A stretch of 64,000 bases of DNA from contig FOIY01000005.1 in assembly GCA_900111435.1 (NCBI GenBank), positions 186,001-250,000 on the forward strand, read 5' to 3'. The position numbers were made by a program, and so were the translations under genes. The notes beneath the pieces are model-generated. The model was not told the origin of the DNA and did no database searches. It worked only from the letters and a program-made list of their open reading frames with translations. Below are positions 27,848 through 37,221 of the stretch, piece by piece (position 1 is the first letter of the stretch; the number at the start of each line of letters is the position of its first letter). The DNA is from Ruminococcaceae bacterium KH2T8 (GTDB taxonomy: Bacteria > Bacillota > Clostridia > Saccharofermentanales > Saccharofermentanaceae).

Positions 27848-30136
27848 ATGAAAGCGAATGACGGCATAAGCATTTCAAAGAAGGCATCGCTTTTATGCGG
27901 TGCCGACTTTTTTGGAACGAGAGCGATCTCAGACCTCGATATCCCGCGCCTTCAGCTCCTTGACGGCGGCACGGGTATGAATTTCGAGCAGCTCTTCGTA
28001 GATCAGTATGCCTCATATTGTGAAGTGAACGGCTATACGCGCACGGAGCTCGATAATGTCGCACATTTCTATTTTGAAGAAGGAAAGCTGACCGACCGCG
28101 AGCGCGACCTTCGAGACTACATTATGTCTCATGAGGAGCTTCGCACGGGACTGTCGGGTATAGCACCCGGATGTTATCCTCCGGGCATCCTTCTGGGATC
28201 GACATGGGATCCTGAAGTGGTTCGAAGAGTAGGTGAGGTATTAGGTCAGGAAGCCGATATGTACGGCGTAGATTGCCTGCTCGGAACGCCTAACGTAAAT
28301 ATCTTAAGAGACCCCAGAAACGGCAGGTTCTTCGAGGGTTATTCGGAGGATCCGTATCTGGCGGGTACTCTCGGAAGAGAGATAGTAAAGGGCGTCGAAA
28401 GCCAGGGTATCGCTTCTGACGTAAAGCATTTCGCGGCCAATAACCTCGAGTATAAGCGCGGCACCATAAATGAAGTTATATCCGAGAGGGCTCTTCGCGA
28501 GATCTACCTTCCGGCATTTAAGATGTGCCTTGAAGCGGGAGCCGCGACGGTCATGACCTCGTACCCCAAGATCAACGGCATAAAGGCTACCGAGAATCAG
28601 CATCTGATCCGTGAGATCCTGCGTGACGAATGGCACTACGGCGGCGTTAATATGACCGACTGGGGTGCATGTACGGGCGACTCGGGCGAAGCCGTCGAGG
28701 CAGGTATCGACCTTCTTATGCCGGGCCCCTGGTCAGATGAAGATATCCTGAACGCATTATCTGACGGGCGCCTTAGTAAGGAACATCTGAATGAAGCATA
28801 TAGCCGCGTAAAGAATATGGCTTCGAAATACGGTTACCGTCCTCAGGTAACTCAGGAAGAAGCCGCGGAGATAATAAGAAGAGGCGATAAGGCTGCATAC
28901 GAAGCCGCAGCCGAAGGTATCGTACTCCTCGAAAATAACGGGATATTCCCGTTAAAGGGTACCGAGAAACTGGTGCTCTACGGCAGTGAGAAGCTGCTTT
29001 ATTGCGGCAGGGGAAGCGCGCAGGTATTCACGAACAGGAATAAGGCTTTGGGAGATTCATTCCCCGTGGTCCATTACGGAGACGATGAAGTATTCTCATC
29101 CGAGCCGATGTCCGTTGCGATAGTCGTCTGCTCGATCGATTCGTCGGAAGGCTCCGATAGGAAGGATCTGAAGCTCAATCCAGAGACGATAAGGGTCCTC
29201 GACCGCCTGATAAACGTCAAGTGCTCGTCGCTGCTGTCGGGCAGGATATGCCTTGTCCTTAATACTCCGGGCCCCGTGGAGCTTGGCGACTACATAAATG
29301 AGATCGATGCTCTCTGGGCCGTATACTATCCCGGCATGCAGGGCGCTAAGGCCCTGGTAGACCTCATGTACGGAGCAAGGACTCCGTCGGGCAAGCTCAC
29401 CTGTTCATGGCCCGTAAGATATGAAGATACTCCCGCATTCCTTCACTACCCCGAAGGTGATACGGCTTATTACGGAGAAGGAATATTCGTCGGTTACAGG
29501 GGGTATGAGATCAGGAAGATCGCGCCGCTGTATGCTTTCGGTTACGGATTGTCCTATACGACTTTCGATATCGGAAATGTCACGACATATAAGGGAACAT
29601 ATACGGCAGACGAGACCGTTACGGTACTCTTCTCAATAGAAAATACGGGTGAATACGAGGGTGCGGAGACCGTGCAGCTCTATGTCGGAGCTCAGGAGTC
29701 GTCGGTAAGGCGTCCCATTAAGGAGCTTCGTGCATTCAAGAAGGTCCGCTTGGGGCCCGGGCAGAAGACATCATGTGAACTGAGCTTTAATGCTTCAGAC
29801 TTGAAGTGTTGGGACGAGGAACTCGATCGCTTCGCATTAGAGGACGGCATCTACGATATCTACCTCGGCAACTCATCCGATAATGCCGCGAGAGTACTGT
29901 CGATCAAGGTGATCGGAGGAGATCCCGCCTACAGGATCGGCATCGATTCGTACGTCATAAAGATCAAGGATAACCCGCAGCTTTATTCGGTGCTCATGGA
30001 GGACATCGTACGCCACGATATGGACATCGCGATCCTCATTGACGCGGAGCGTTATACTCCCTATACGAGGCTCAGCGAACTCTATCCTGATGCAGCTGAA
30101 CTTTCCGAGTTTATTCGAGTTTGCTCTCTGGTGTAA
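27848..30136 (+). CDS. Glycoside hydrolase family 3 (beta-glucosidase/xylosidase type)
   Basis: A 762-residue GH3 enzyme that would cleave terminal beta-linked glucose or xylose from oligosaccharides. The (beta/alpha)8 domain carries the nucleophile Asp271 in MTDWGA, with KHFAANN upstream; a second alpha/beta domain and a C-terminal fibronectin-III-like domain (VTVLFSIENTGEYEGAETVQLYVG) complete the usual order. No signal peptide, so cytoplasmic action on imported oligosaccharides is likely. The start is fixed by family alignment to the SKKASLLCGADFF region; no Shine-Dalgarno sequence is visible and the ATG lies 4 bp after fabZ, so translation may depend on coupling. Its link to the fab operon seems accidental. 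Exact substrate unknown. Confidence 0.9.
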   Translation: MKANDGISISKKASLLCGADFFGTRAISDLDIPRLQLLDGGTGMNFEQLFVDQYASYCEVNGYTRTELDNVAHFYFEEGKLTDRERDLRDYIMSHEELRTGLSGIAPGCYPPGILLGSTWDPEVVRRVGEVLGQEADMYGVDCLLGTPNVNILRDPRNGRFFEGYSEDPYLAGTLGREIVKGVESQGIASDVKHFAANNLEYKRGTINEVISERALREIYLPAFKMCLEAGAATVMTSYPKINGIKATENQHLIREILRDEWHYGGVNMTDWGACTGDSGEAVEAGIDLLMPGPWSDEDILNALSDGRLSKEHLNEAYSRVKNMASKYGYRPQVTQEEAAEIIRRGDKAAYEAAAEGIVLLENNGIFPLKGTEKLVLYGSEKLLYCGRGSAQVFTNRNKALGDSFPVVHYGDDEVFSSEPMSVAIVVCSIDSSEGSDRKDLKLNPETIRVLDRLINVKCSSLLSGRICLVLNTPGPVELGDYINEIDALWAVYYPGMQGAKALVDLMYGARTPSGKLTCSWPVRYEDTPAFLHYPEGDTAYYGEGIFVGYRGYEIRKIAPLYAFGYGLSYTTFDIGNVTTYKGTYTADETVTVLFSIENTGEYEGAETVQLYVGAQESSVRRPIKELRAFKKVRLGPGQKTSCELSFNASDLKCWDEELDRFALEDGIYDIYLGNSSDNAARVLSIKVIGGDPAYRIGIDSYVIKIKDNPQLYSVLMEDIVRHDMDIAILIDAERYTPYTRLSELYPDAAELSEFIRVCSLV

Positions 30137-30150
30137 TAATCTGCTTATTC

Positions 30151-30159
30151 TGTTATAAT
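30151..30159 (+). promoter_or_regulatory. Extended -10 promoter of the dideoxyhexose glycan operon
   Basis: TGTTATAAT at 30151-30159, a perfect extended -10; no good -35. It lies in the 60-bp gap before the first gene. Confidence 0.55.
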
Positions 30160-30196
30160 TAACGTAACTATGCTTAGTTGAAAGTGAGATACGTTA

Positions 30197-30976
30197 ATGA
30201 AAGTCGTGATCCTTGCGGGCGGATTCGGTACACGCATAAGTGAAGAGAGCGTTCTGAAGCCCAAGCCCATGGTCGAGATATGCGGGAAGCCTATCCTCTG
30301 GCATATCATGAAATACTATTCTTCTTTCGGATTCAATGATTTTGTTATCTGCTGCGGCTACAAGCAGTACGTGATCAAGGAATGGTTCGCGGATTATTAT
30401 CTTCATACATCCGACGTGACATTCGATTTCACGGCTGAGAATAAGATGATAGTACACTCCACACATACGGAGCCCTGGAAAGTAACTCTTGTCGATACGG
30501 GTCTTAATACCATGACCGGCGGTCGTATCAAGAGGATCAAGAAATATACGGACGGCGAGCCCTTTATGCTCACATACGGCGACGGCGTCTGCAACGTTGA
30601 TATCAACAAACTTCTGAAGTTCCATAAAGAGCACGGAAAGATCGCCACGATCACTTCCGTAAATGTCGGTCAGCAGTTCGGCTGCCTCGATCTTACTCCT
30701 GACGGAAGCGTTACGAAGTTTCGTGAGAAGAGCGATTCCGACGGCGCCATGATCAATGCGGGCTACATGGTGATGAACCCCGAGATCTTCGACTATATCG
30801 AGGACGATACTACAGTGTTCGAGAAGAAGCCTCTCGAAAGACTCGCTTCCGAAGGACAGCTGAAGGCTTTCGTGCATGACGGATTCTGGAAGTGCATGGA
30901 CACAAAGAGGGATAAGGAAAAGCTCGAGTCCCTTATCGAATCCGGCGAAGCGCCCTGGATCGTCTGGGAGGAATGA
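30197..30976 (+). CDS. rfbF: Glucose-1-phosphate cytidylyltransferase
   Basis: Makes CDP-glucose from CTP and glucose 1-phosphate, the first step to CDP-3,6-dideoxyhexoses. 259 residues, full length. The nucleotidyltransferase signature is ILAGGFGTRISEESVLKPKPMVEI, followed by GKPILWHIMKYYS, and later GCLDLTPDGSVTKFREK. First gene of an eight-gene run with gaps of 0-6 bp or short overlaps. Confidence 0.95.
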   Translation: MKVVILAGGFGTRISEESVLKPKPMVEICGKPILWHIMKYYSSFGFNDFVICCGYKQYVIKEWFADYYLHTSDVTFDFTAENKMIVHSTHTEPWKVTLVDTGLNTMTGGRIKRIKKYTDGEPFMLTYGDGVCNVDINKLLKFHKEHGKIATITSVNVGQQFGCLDLTPDGSVTKFREKSDSDGAMINAGYMVMNPEIFDYIEDDTTVFEKKPLERLASEGQLKAFVHDGFWKCMDTKRDKEKLESLIESGEAPWIVWEE

Positions 30977-30982
30977 TCTCGC

Positions 30983-32041
30983 ATGAATCTCGATCTTAAG
31001 TTTTTTGAGGGAAAGAAAGTCTTTCTCACGGGTCACACGGGTTTTAAGGGAACATGGATGAGCCGCATCCTCATTAATGCCGGCGCGATCCTTACGGGTT
31101 ATTCCTTAGCTCCCAATACCGATCCCGACCTTTTCTCGATGGCGGGAATAGAAGATAAGATGACTTCGGTCATCGGCGATATCAGAGATCTCGAAAGCCT
31201 TTGGGACGCATTCTCCAAGGCCGAGCCCGAGATAGTCATCCATATGGCTGCACAGCCCATCGTAAGGGATTCCTACAAGGACCCCGTCTACACATACGAG
31301 ACGAACGTCATGGGTACGGTTAATATCCTCGAGTGCGTCAGAAGATCTGATACGGTCAAGTCGTTCCTGAACGTTACGACTGACAAGGTCTACAAGAACC
31401 GCGAATGGGAATGGGGCTACAGGGAAGACGAGATGCTCGACGGCTACGATCCTTATTCTAATTCCAAGTCCTGCAGCGAGCTCGTGACACACAGCTACAG
31501 ATCTTCCTTCTTTAAGGAAGGCGAGTATCCCGCGATATCTACCGCAAGAGCAGGTAATGTTATTGGCGGCGGTGACTTCGCTAACGACAGGATCATCCCC
31601 GACTGCGTAAGAGCAGCAAAGAAGGGCGAAGACATAATAGTCAGGAACCCCTACTCCACAAGACCTTATCAGCATGTCCTGGAACCCGTTACGGCATATC
31701 TCATGATCGTTAAGGCTCAGTACGAAGACCCGACGCTCGCATCGTGGTATAATGTCGGTCCCGATGACTGCGACTGCGTTACTACGGGTGATATCGTCGA
31801 TATGTTCTGCGAGAAGTGGGGCAATATAAAGAGAGTAGACAGGACTGATCCGAATGCTCCTCACGAAGCTAACTTCCTGAAGCTCGATTCGAGCAAGCTC
31901 AAGAAGACTTTCGGATGGAAGCCTACATGGCATATAGATGAGACGATCGACAGGATCTGCGAGTGGAACAGGGTCTGGTTTAAAGACGGCGACATCCCGC
32001 AGATAATGGATAAGCAAATATTTGATTTCTTAGGAGAATAA
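30983..32041 (+). CDS. rfbG: CDP-glucose 4,6-dehydratase
   Basis: NAD-dependent SDR enzyme converting CDP-glucose to CDP-4-keto-6-deoxyglucose. 352 residues. The Rossmann motif is LTGHTGFKGTW; the active site includes NVTTDKVY and YSNSK (Tyr-x3-Lys). Follows rfbF by 6 bp and precedes rfbH, the same order as in enterobacterial O-antigen clusters. Confidence 0.95.
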   Translation: MNLDLKFFEGKKVFLTGHTGFKGTWMSRILINAGAILTGYSLAPNTDPDLFSMAGIEDKMTSVIGDIRDLESLWDAFSKAEPEIVIHMAAQPIVRDSYKDPVYTYETNVMGTVNILECVRRSDTVKSFLNVTTDKVYKNREWEWGYREDEMLDGYDPYSNSKSCSELVTHSYRSSFFKEGEYPAISTARAGNVIGGGDFANDRIIPDCVRAAKKGEDIIVRNPYSTRPYQHVLEPVTAYLMIVKAQYEDPTLASWYNVGPDDCDCVTTGDIVDMFCEKWGNIKRVDRTDPNAPHEANFLKLDSSKLKKTFGWKPTWHIDETIDRICEWNRVWFKDGDIPQIMDKQIFDFLGE

Positions 32042-32046
32042 AGAAG

Positions 32047-33384
32047 ATGTTTGAGAACATGACTGAAGAGCAGGCAAGAGCCAAGATCCTGGAGATGGTA
32101 TCGGAGTATTGTGACTCCTACCATAAGACTGCAGAGTATAAGGAAGGCGACCGTATCCCTTACGCAAGAAGAGTATACGATCACGAGGAGATGGTAAATC
32201 TCGTAGATTCATCTCTTGAGTTCTGGCTCACGGCAGGAAGATACACGGATAAGTTCGAGAAGGCTTTCGCCGAGTACCTCGGTGTAAAGTTCTGCTCCCT
32301 CGTTAATTCCGGTTCATCCGCTAACCTCGGAGCATTCATGGCTCTTACGAGTCCTCTTCTCAAGGAGAGAGCGATCAAGAGAGGCGATGAGGTCATCACG
32401 GTAGCAGCAGGATTCCCTACGACTGTTACTCCCATGATCCAGTTCGGTGCGATCCCCGTATTCGTAGACGTTACGATCCCTCAGTACAATATCGACGTTA
32501 CAAAGCTCGAGCCAGCACTTTCACCTAAGACAAAGGCAGTCATGATCGCTCATACTCTCGGCAATCCTTTCGACCTCAAGGCAGTAAAGGAATTTTGTGA
32601 TAAGCATAACCTCTGGCTCGTAGAAGATAACTGCGATGCTCTGGGTTCAAAGTATACGATCGACGGCGAGGAGAAGTTCACGGGTACTATCGGTGATATC
32701 GGAACATCTTCCTTCTATCCTCCTCATCACATGACAATGGGTGAAGGCGGTGCCATCTACACAAATAACCCGATCCTTCACAGAGCTATCCGCTCCATGA
32801 GAGACTGGGGCCGCGACTGTATCTGTCCTTCAGGCGTAGATAACTTCTGCGGACACAGATTCGACAAGCAGTACGGTGAGCTGCCTCTTGGCTACGATCA
32901 CAAGTATGTATATTCACACTTCGGCTATAATCTCAAGGCTACCGATCTTCAGGCAGCGGTAGGATGCGCTCAGATCGTTAAGTTCCCTTCTTTCGTAGAG
33001 AGAAGAAGACATAACTTTGACCGCCTCAAGGCAGCACTTGCAGGCACCGAAGATAAGCTCATCCTTCCCGAGGCTTGTGAGAATTCAAGACCGTCATGGT
33101 TCGGATTCCTTATCACATGTAAGGAAGGCGTTGATTCTGTTAAGGTAGTCGACTACATCGAGAAGCAGGGCGTTCAGACAAGAAGACTCTTTGCAGGCAA
33201 CCTCACAAAGCACCCTTGCTTTGACGAGATGAGAGCAACAGGCGAAGGCTACAGAGTAGTAGGCGAGCTCACAAATACCGACAGGATCATGAACGATACA
33301 TTCTGGGTTGGCGTATATCCCGGAATGACAGATGAGATGATCGACTACATGGCAAAGACAATCAAGGAAGCAGTGGAGCAGTAA
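32047..33384 (+). CDS. rfbH: CDP-4-keto-6-deoxyglucose 3-dehydrase (E1), RfbH
   Basis: PMP-dependent, iron-sulfur enzyme that removes the C3 hydroxyl. In this aminotransferase-like family the PLP lysine is replaced by histidine; here FYPPHHMTMGEGG (His227/His228) shows the replacement. The unusual [2Fe-2S] ligands are visible as Cys258-x-Cys260-x7-Cys268 with Cys196 about 60 residues earlier, close to the spacing of the Yersinia E1 enzyme. 445 residues. The reductase partner (E3/AscD type) is not in this window, so a general ferredoxin-type reductase or a distant gene must supply electrons. Confidence 0.93.
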   Translation: MFENMTEEQARAKILEMVSEYCDSYHKTAEYKEGDRIPYARRVYDHEEMVNLVDSSLEFWLTAGRYTDKFEKAFAEYLGVKFCSLVNSGSSANLGAFMALTSPLLKERAIKRGDEVITVAAGFPTTVTPMIQFGAIPVFVDVTIPQYNIDVTKLEPALSPKTKAVMIAHTLGNPFDLKAVKEFCDKHNLWLVEDNCDALGSKYTIDGEEKFTGTIGDIGTSSFYPPHHMTMGEGGAIYTNNPILHRAIRSMRDWGRDCICPSGVDNFCGHRFDKQYGELPLGYDHKYVYSHFGYNLKATDLQAAVGCAQIVKFPSFVERRRHNFDRLKAALAGTEDKLILPEACENSRPSWFGFLITCKEGVDSVKVVDYIEKQGVQTRRLFAGNLTKHPCFDEMRATGEGYRVVGELTNTDRIMNDTFWVGVYPGMTDEMIDYMAKTIKEAVEQ

Positions 33385-33390
33385 GATCAG

Positions 33391-33978
33391 ATGAAGAAGG
33401 GTATCGGAACTAAGATCTGGGAGATCTTCGAGAGATTTGTGCTGTTCTGCTTAAGGCTCATCCTTAAGCCTATAAAGAAGACACTTACTCCTGCACAGGA
33501 GCAGGCATTCATGCAGTTCGTTAAGTTCGCACTCGTGGGCGTAACGAATACTTTCATGAGTACGTTCATCAACTGGGGAACCTTGTGGATCCTCGATTCG
33601 ATCGGCGGATTTGAGGGCGTCGACAAGTATATCGGTAATACGGTTGCTTTCATCCTCTCGGTACTCTGGTCCTATATGCTCAACAGCAAGCTCGTATTCA
33701 AGGAGAAGGAATCAGGCGAGAAGAGAGTCTGGTGGAAGACTCTTCTCAAGACATATGCGGCATATGCATTCACGGGACTTGGTCTCAGCAACGTCGTATC
33801 TTACGTCTGCGTAGATGTCCTTAATATCAATAAATACATCGCACCTCTTATAAATCTCGTATTGAGCGTGCCGATCAACTATGTCCTCAATAAGTTCTGG
33901 GCTTTCAGACAGAAGGACAAGGAACCTGAGCAGATCGAAGAAAAGCTCGATCACGATACGGAGCTCGAAAATGTCTGA
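33391..33978 (+). CDS. GtrA family membrane protein
   Basis: A 195-residue protein with four membrane spans and the family block FVKFALVGVTNTFMSTFINWGTLW. GtrA proteins are thought to flip lipid-linked sugars or otherwise assist GtrB-type glycosyltransferases. The N-terminal 45 residues are basic and cytoplasmic. The last 8 bp overlap the epimerase gene, and a GtrB-like glycosyltransferase follows it, which fits a lipid-linked sugar route. Confidence 0.88.
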   Translation: MKKGIGTKIWEIFERFVLFCLRLILKPIKKTLTPAQEQAFMQFVKFALVGVTNTFMSTFINWGTLWILDSIGGFEGVDKYIGNTVAFILSVLWSYMLNSKLVFKEKESGEKRVWWKTLLKTYAAYAFTGLGLSNVVSYVCVDVLNINKYIAPLINLVLSVPINYVLNKFWAFRQKDKEPEQIEEKLDHDTELENV

Positions 33979-34918
33979 TATCAAGAGGGCAGTAGTTACC
34001 GGCTCGACGGGTATGCTCGGGATCGCCACGACCCAAAGGCTTCTTGATGAAGGCTATGAGGTCATCGCGGTCGCAAGACCGGGGTCCGCGAGACTTTCGA
34101 ATATCCCTGATGACGAGCGCATTACCGTTATCGAGCTCGCGCTCGAGGATATCTCATACCTTTCTTCGGATCTTAAGAACGAAGGCATTGAAGGAGCCGA
34201 TCTGTTCTTCCATTTCGCATGGGACGGTACATATGGTGATTCTCGAAATGACTGCGATATCCAGCTGTCGAATATCAGAGCATCGGTAGATGCCGTAAGG
34301 GCAGCGGCTGAGCTTGGCTGTAAGGCCTTTCTCGGCGCAGGTTCACAGGCAGAATACGGCAGGGTAAAGGACGGCACGAAGCTTTCTCCCGATACGCCCT
34401 GCAACCCTGAGAACGGCTACGGCATCGCAAAGCTCGCCGCAGGTCAGCTTACGCGCATCGAAGCCGCAAAGCTCGGAATAAAGCACATCTGGGTCAGGAT
34501 CCTCAGTACATTCGGACCTTTCGACGGCTCTCAGACAATGGTCATGAGCGGTATCGCCAAGATGGCAGCCGGTCAGAAGGCCTCATATACAAAGGGCGAG
34601 CAGATGTGGGATTATCTCTACTGCAAGGATGCGGCGAACGCATTCTACCTTGCCGCTACAAAGGGTAAGGATAAGAGCGTCTATACGATCGGTTCGGGCA
34701 ATGTCCGACCGCTCAGTGAATATATCACGGCGATAAGGGATGCGGTCGATCCCGCTCTCGATATCGGATTCGGGGAAGTCGACTACTACCCCGGGCAGGT
34801 AATGTACCTGTGTGCGGATATCTCGTCCCTTACGGAAGATACGGGCTTTGCCCCGAAGTATACTTTCGAAGAGGGAATAAGGGAGACCGTTAAGTGGTTT
34901 AAGGAGGAAAGATCTTAA
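33971..34918 (+). CDS. NAD(P)-dependent epimerase/reductase, possible CDP-abequose/paratose synthase
   Basis: A 315-residue extended SDR protein with VTGSTGMLG (Rossmann motif) and YGIAK (Tyr-x3-Lys). Coming directly after rfbFGH, it probably reduces the 4-keto group of the CDP-3,6-dideoxy intermediate, giving abequose or paratose (step inferred from context; the stereochemistry cannot be read). The ATG overlaps the GtrA gene by 8 bp; the open frame continues upstream in that gene but without a ribosome site. A second epimerase (tyvelose) gene is absent. Confidence 0.8.
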   Translation: MSDIKRAVVTGSTGMLGIATTQRLLDEGYEVIAVARPGSARLSNIPDDERITVIELALEDISYLSSDLKNEGIEGADLFFHFAWDGTYGDSRNDCDIQLSNIRASVDAVRAAAELGCKAFLGAGSQAEYGRVKDGTKLSPDTPCNPENGYGIAKLAAGQLTRIEAAKLGIKHIWVRILSTFGPFDGSQTMVMSGIAKMAAGQKASYTKGEQMWDYLYCKDAANAFYLAATKGKDKSVYTIGSGNVRPLSEYITAIRDAVDPALDIGFGEVDYYPGQVMYLCADISSLTEDTGFAPKYTFEEGIRETVKWFKEERS

Positions 34919-35869
34919 ATGAAGAAGATAAGCATACTGATACCCTGTTATAACGAAGAGCTGAACGTCGAGCCCATGGCTCAGGCCCTGACTGAGATGT
35001 TCGCCAAGGATCTCCCCGAATATGACTACGAGATCCTCTTCATAGATAACGATTCGAAGGATCTGACCCGCCCGAAGCTTCGTAAGCTCTGCGAGGAGGA
35101 TAAGCACATCAAGGCTATCTTCAACGCGAAGAACTTCGGTCAGTTCAACTCACCTTATTACGGCATCCTTCAGACGACGGGTGATTGTACGATATCCATG
35201 GTATGCGATTTCCAGGATCCCATCGAGCTCATCCCCAAGTATGTTCACGAGTGGGAGAACGGCTATAAGATCGTTATCGGTATCAAGACTTCGAGCAAGG
35301 AGAGCAAGATCATGTATTTCCTGAGATCCTGCTACTATAAGCTCATCAAGAAGTTCTCCGATGTCGAGCAGATCGAGCACTTCACGGGCTCGGGACTTTA
35401 TGACAAGGAGTTCGTACAGGTACTTCGCGATCTCAAAGATCCCAAGCCTTTCCTCAGAGGTATCGTTGCAGAGCTCGGATTCGAGCGCAAGGAGATCCCT
35501 TATGAGCAGCCCCAGAGAAGAGCCGGAAAGACGAGCAACAACTTCTACCGTCTCTACGACGCGGCTATGCTTTCCATCACTTCATATACAAAGGTCGGTC
35601 TTCGTATCGCGACCATCGGAGGTGCGATACTCTCGGGCCTCAGCCTCGTGGCCGCTTTCGTATACCTTATCCTGAAGCTGTGCATGTGGGATGAGTTCCC
35701 CGCAGGTATGGCTCCCGTAGTAATCGGTATGTTCGTATTAGGTTCCGTACAGCTGTTCTTCATCGGACTTCTCGGAGAATATATCCTCAGTATCAATGAC
35801 CGTGTCATGAACAGACCTCTCGTAGTCGAAGCCGAGAGGATCAATTTCGACGAAGAGGAGAAGAAGTGA
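34919..35869 (+). CDS. GtrB-like glycosyltransferase family 2
   Basis: A 316-residue GT2 enzyme of the polyprenyl-phosphate sugar transferase type: SILIPCYNEELNVEPMA at the start, IDNDSKD, MVCDFQDP (metal-binding DxD region), and two C-terminal membrane spans (about 228-250 and 262-285). It would transfer a sugar from a nucleotide to undecaprenyl phosphate on the inner membrane face. Starts on the base after the previous stop. Together with GtrA and the polytopic proteins downstream it resembles a GtrABC-type glycan-modification system. Confidence 0.88.
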   Translation: MKKISILIPCYNEELNVEPMAQALTEMFAKDLPEYDYEILFIDNDSKDLTRPKLRKLCEEDKHIKAIFNAKNFGQFNSPYYGILQTTGDCTISMVCDFQDPIELIPKYVHEWENGYKIVIGIKTSSKESKIMYFLRSCYYKLIKKFSDVEQIEHFTGSGLYDKEFVQVLRDLKDPKPFLRGIVAELGFERKEIPYEQPQRRAGKTSNNFYRLYDAAMLSITSYTKVGLRIATIGGAILSGLSLVAAFVYLILKLCMWDEFPAGMAPVVIGMFVLGSVQLFFIGLLGEYILSINDRVMNRPLVVEAERINFDEEEKK

Positions 35870-35875
35870 TCTTCC

Positions 35876-37216
35876 ATGCCAAATAAGTCGCTCCTCAATA
35901 AAGATAAGCTCAATAAGATGCACATCTTCTTTGCCGTATTCCTCGGCATGTATCTTTTGTATCTTGCTTTTTATCACGTAAGGGTAAATGTTCAGGGAAT
36001 GGAATATCCCTGCGCGAGATTCCTTTTCTTCCCTCAGGACAGGTACAAGGATTTCGCGACCATAAACCATGCGATAAAGGATCTTAATCCCTATATCTCA
36101 AGGCTCAGTAACTATCCGCCGCTCATACTGGCTTTCTCGATCATCTTCTCGAAGATGGGCGATTATACGCCTTACGATGCGACGACTCTGCAGGATGCAT
36201 TTAATGACCCGGCGATCTGGAGATCGTTCGTATTATTCATCGCGCTCTACTGCGTAGCGGTCGTTGCATGCTGTATCTTCTATGCTTATAAGGTAATAAA
36301 GAAGAATAATGGCACGGTAAAGGTCTCATCAAAGGTCCTTACCTATACGGCTTATATCGTTCTCGGCGCTATGTTCCTCGTAAGTGCACCGTCGCTCTAC
36401 ACGATCGACCGCGGTAACTACCTTACTGTATCGATCGTCCTTTATATCATGTGGGCAATAGCAGAGCAGGAGAGTCCCGAAAGCAACTGGGGCCCCGTAT
36501 TCGCAGCCCTCTGCGCGGCGACCAAGGTCTATCCCGTATATATCCTCGGCGTCTATCTCTTGGACAGGAGATGGAAGAAGCTCTTTGTTGCGATCATAAC
36601 GGGTGCCGTAACGACACTCCTTCCTATATTCTTCTTCGACGGAAGCTATATAGATAATGTCTATTACTTCGTAAGAGGAGTCGGCGGATTCGGCGTCGGC
36701 GTAAATGCAGGTTATTTCACATGCGGCCTTACCGGCGCACTGATCTATGTCTACAGAGCACTTGATATCCCCGTTGATACCAAGGTGACGCATATCATCT
36801 GGCTCGCGGCAGGCGTAGTGATCTCTGTCCTCGGCTTCAGGCTCGCATCCAAGGACGATAAGCTCTGGAGAAAGCTCCTTGTGGTCACCGCCATGATGAA
36901 CTTCTTAACTCCCAATGCTTATCTTTATCAGACGACATACATGTTCGGACCGATCCTTCTCATGCTCTCGGACAAGGAGAAGCTCAATAAGAAGGATATC
37001 CCCTATGTGCTCATGGCTGCGCTGCTTCTGGTGCCCAAGCCCTACGCATATCTCAAAAATCAGGCGGATCCGACCCTTCCAAATGAGTGGAACTATATGA
37101 ACTGCGCGATAATAATCGACGCGAGCCTTTATCTGCTCATGATCATTCTCTACTTCGTACAGCGTGCCAAAGAGATCAGGCAGGAACGCTCGGTTACTGA
37201 GACGAAAGCGGCCTGA
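35876..37216 (+). CDS. Polytopic GT-C glycosyltransferase, GT87-like (DUF2029)
   Basis: A 446-residue membrane protein with about ten spans. The block YTIDRGNYLTVSIVLY followed by AALCAATKVYPVYIL strongly resembles the GT87/DUF2029 family, which uses polyprenyl-phosphate sugars as donors outside the membrane. Position after GtrA and GtrB supports transfer of a lipid-linked sugar to a surface polymer (inference). Starts 6 bp after the GT2 gene. Confidence 0.75.
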   Translation: MPNKSLLNKDKLNKMHIFFAVFLGMYLLYLAFYHVRVNVQGMEYPCARFLFFPQDRYKDFATINHAIKDLNPYISRLSNYPPLILAFSIIFSKMGDYTPYDATTLQDAFNDPAIWRSFVLFIALYCVAVVACCIFYAYKVIKKNNGTVKVSSKVLTYTAYIVLGAMFLVSAPSLYTIDRGNYLTVSIVLYIMWAIAEQESPESNWGPVFAALCAATKVYPVYILGVYLLDRRWKKLFVAIITGAVTTLLPIFFFDGSYIDNVYYFVRGVGGFGVGVNAGYFTCGLTGALIYVYRALDIPVDTKVTHIIWLAAGVVISVLGFRLASKDDKLWRKLLVVTAMMNFLTPNAYLYQTTYMFGPILLMLSDKEKLNKKDIPYVLMAALLLVPKPYAYLKNQADPTLPNEWNYMNCAIIIDASLYLLMIILYFVQRAKEIRQERSVTETKAA

Positions 37217-37221
37217 TCCAT

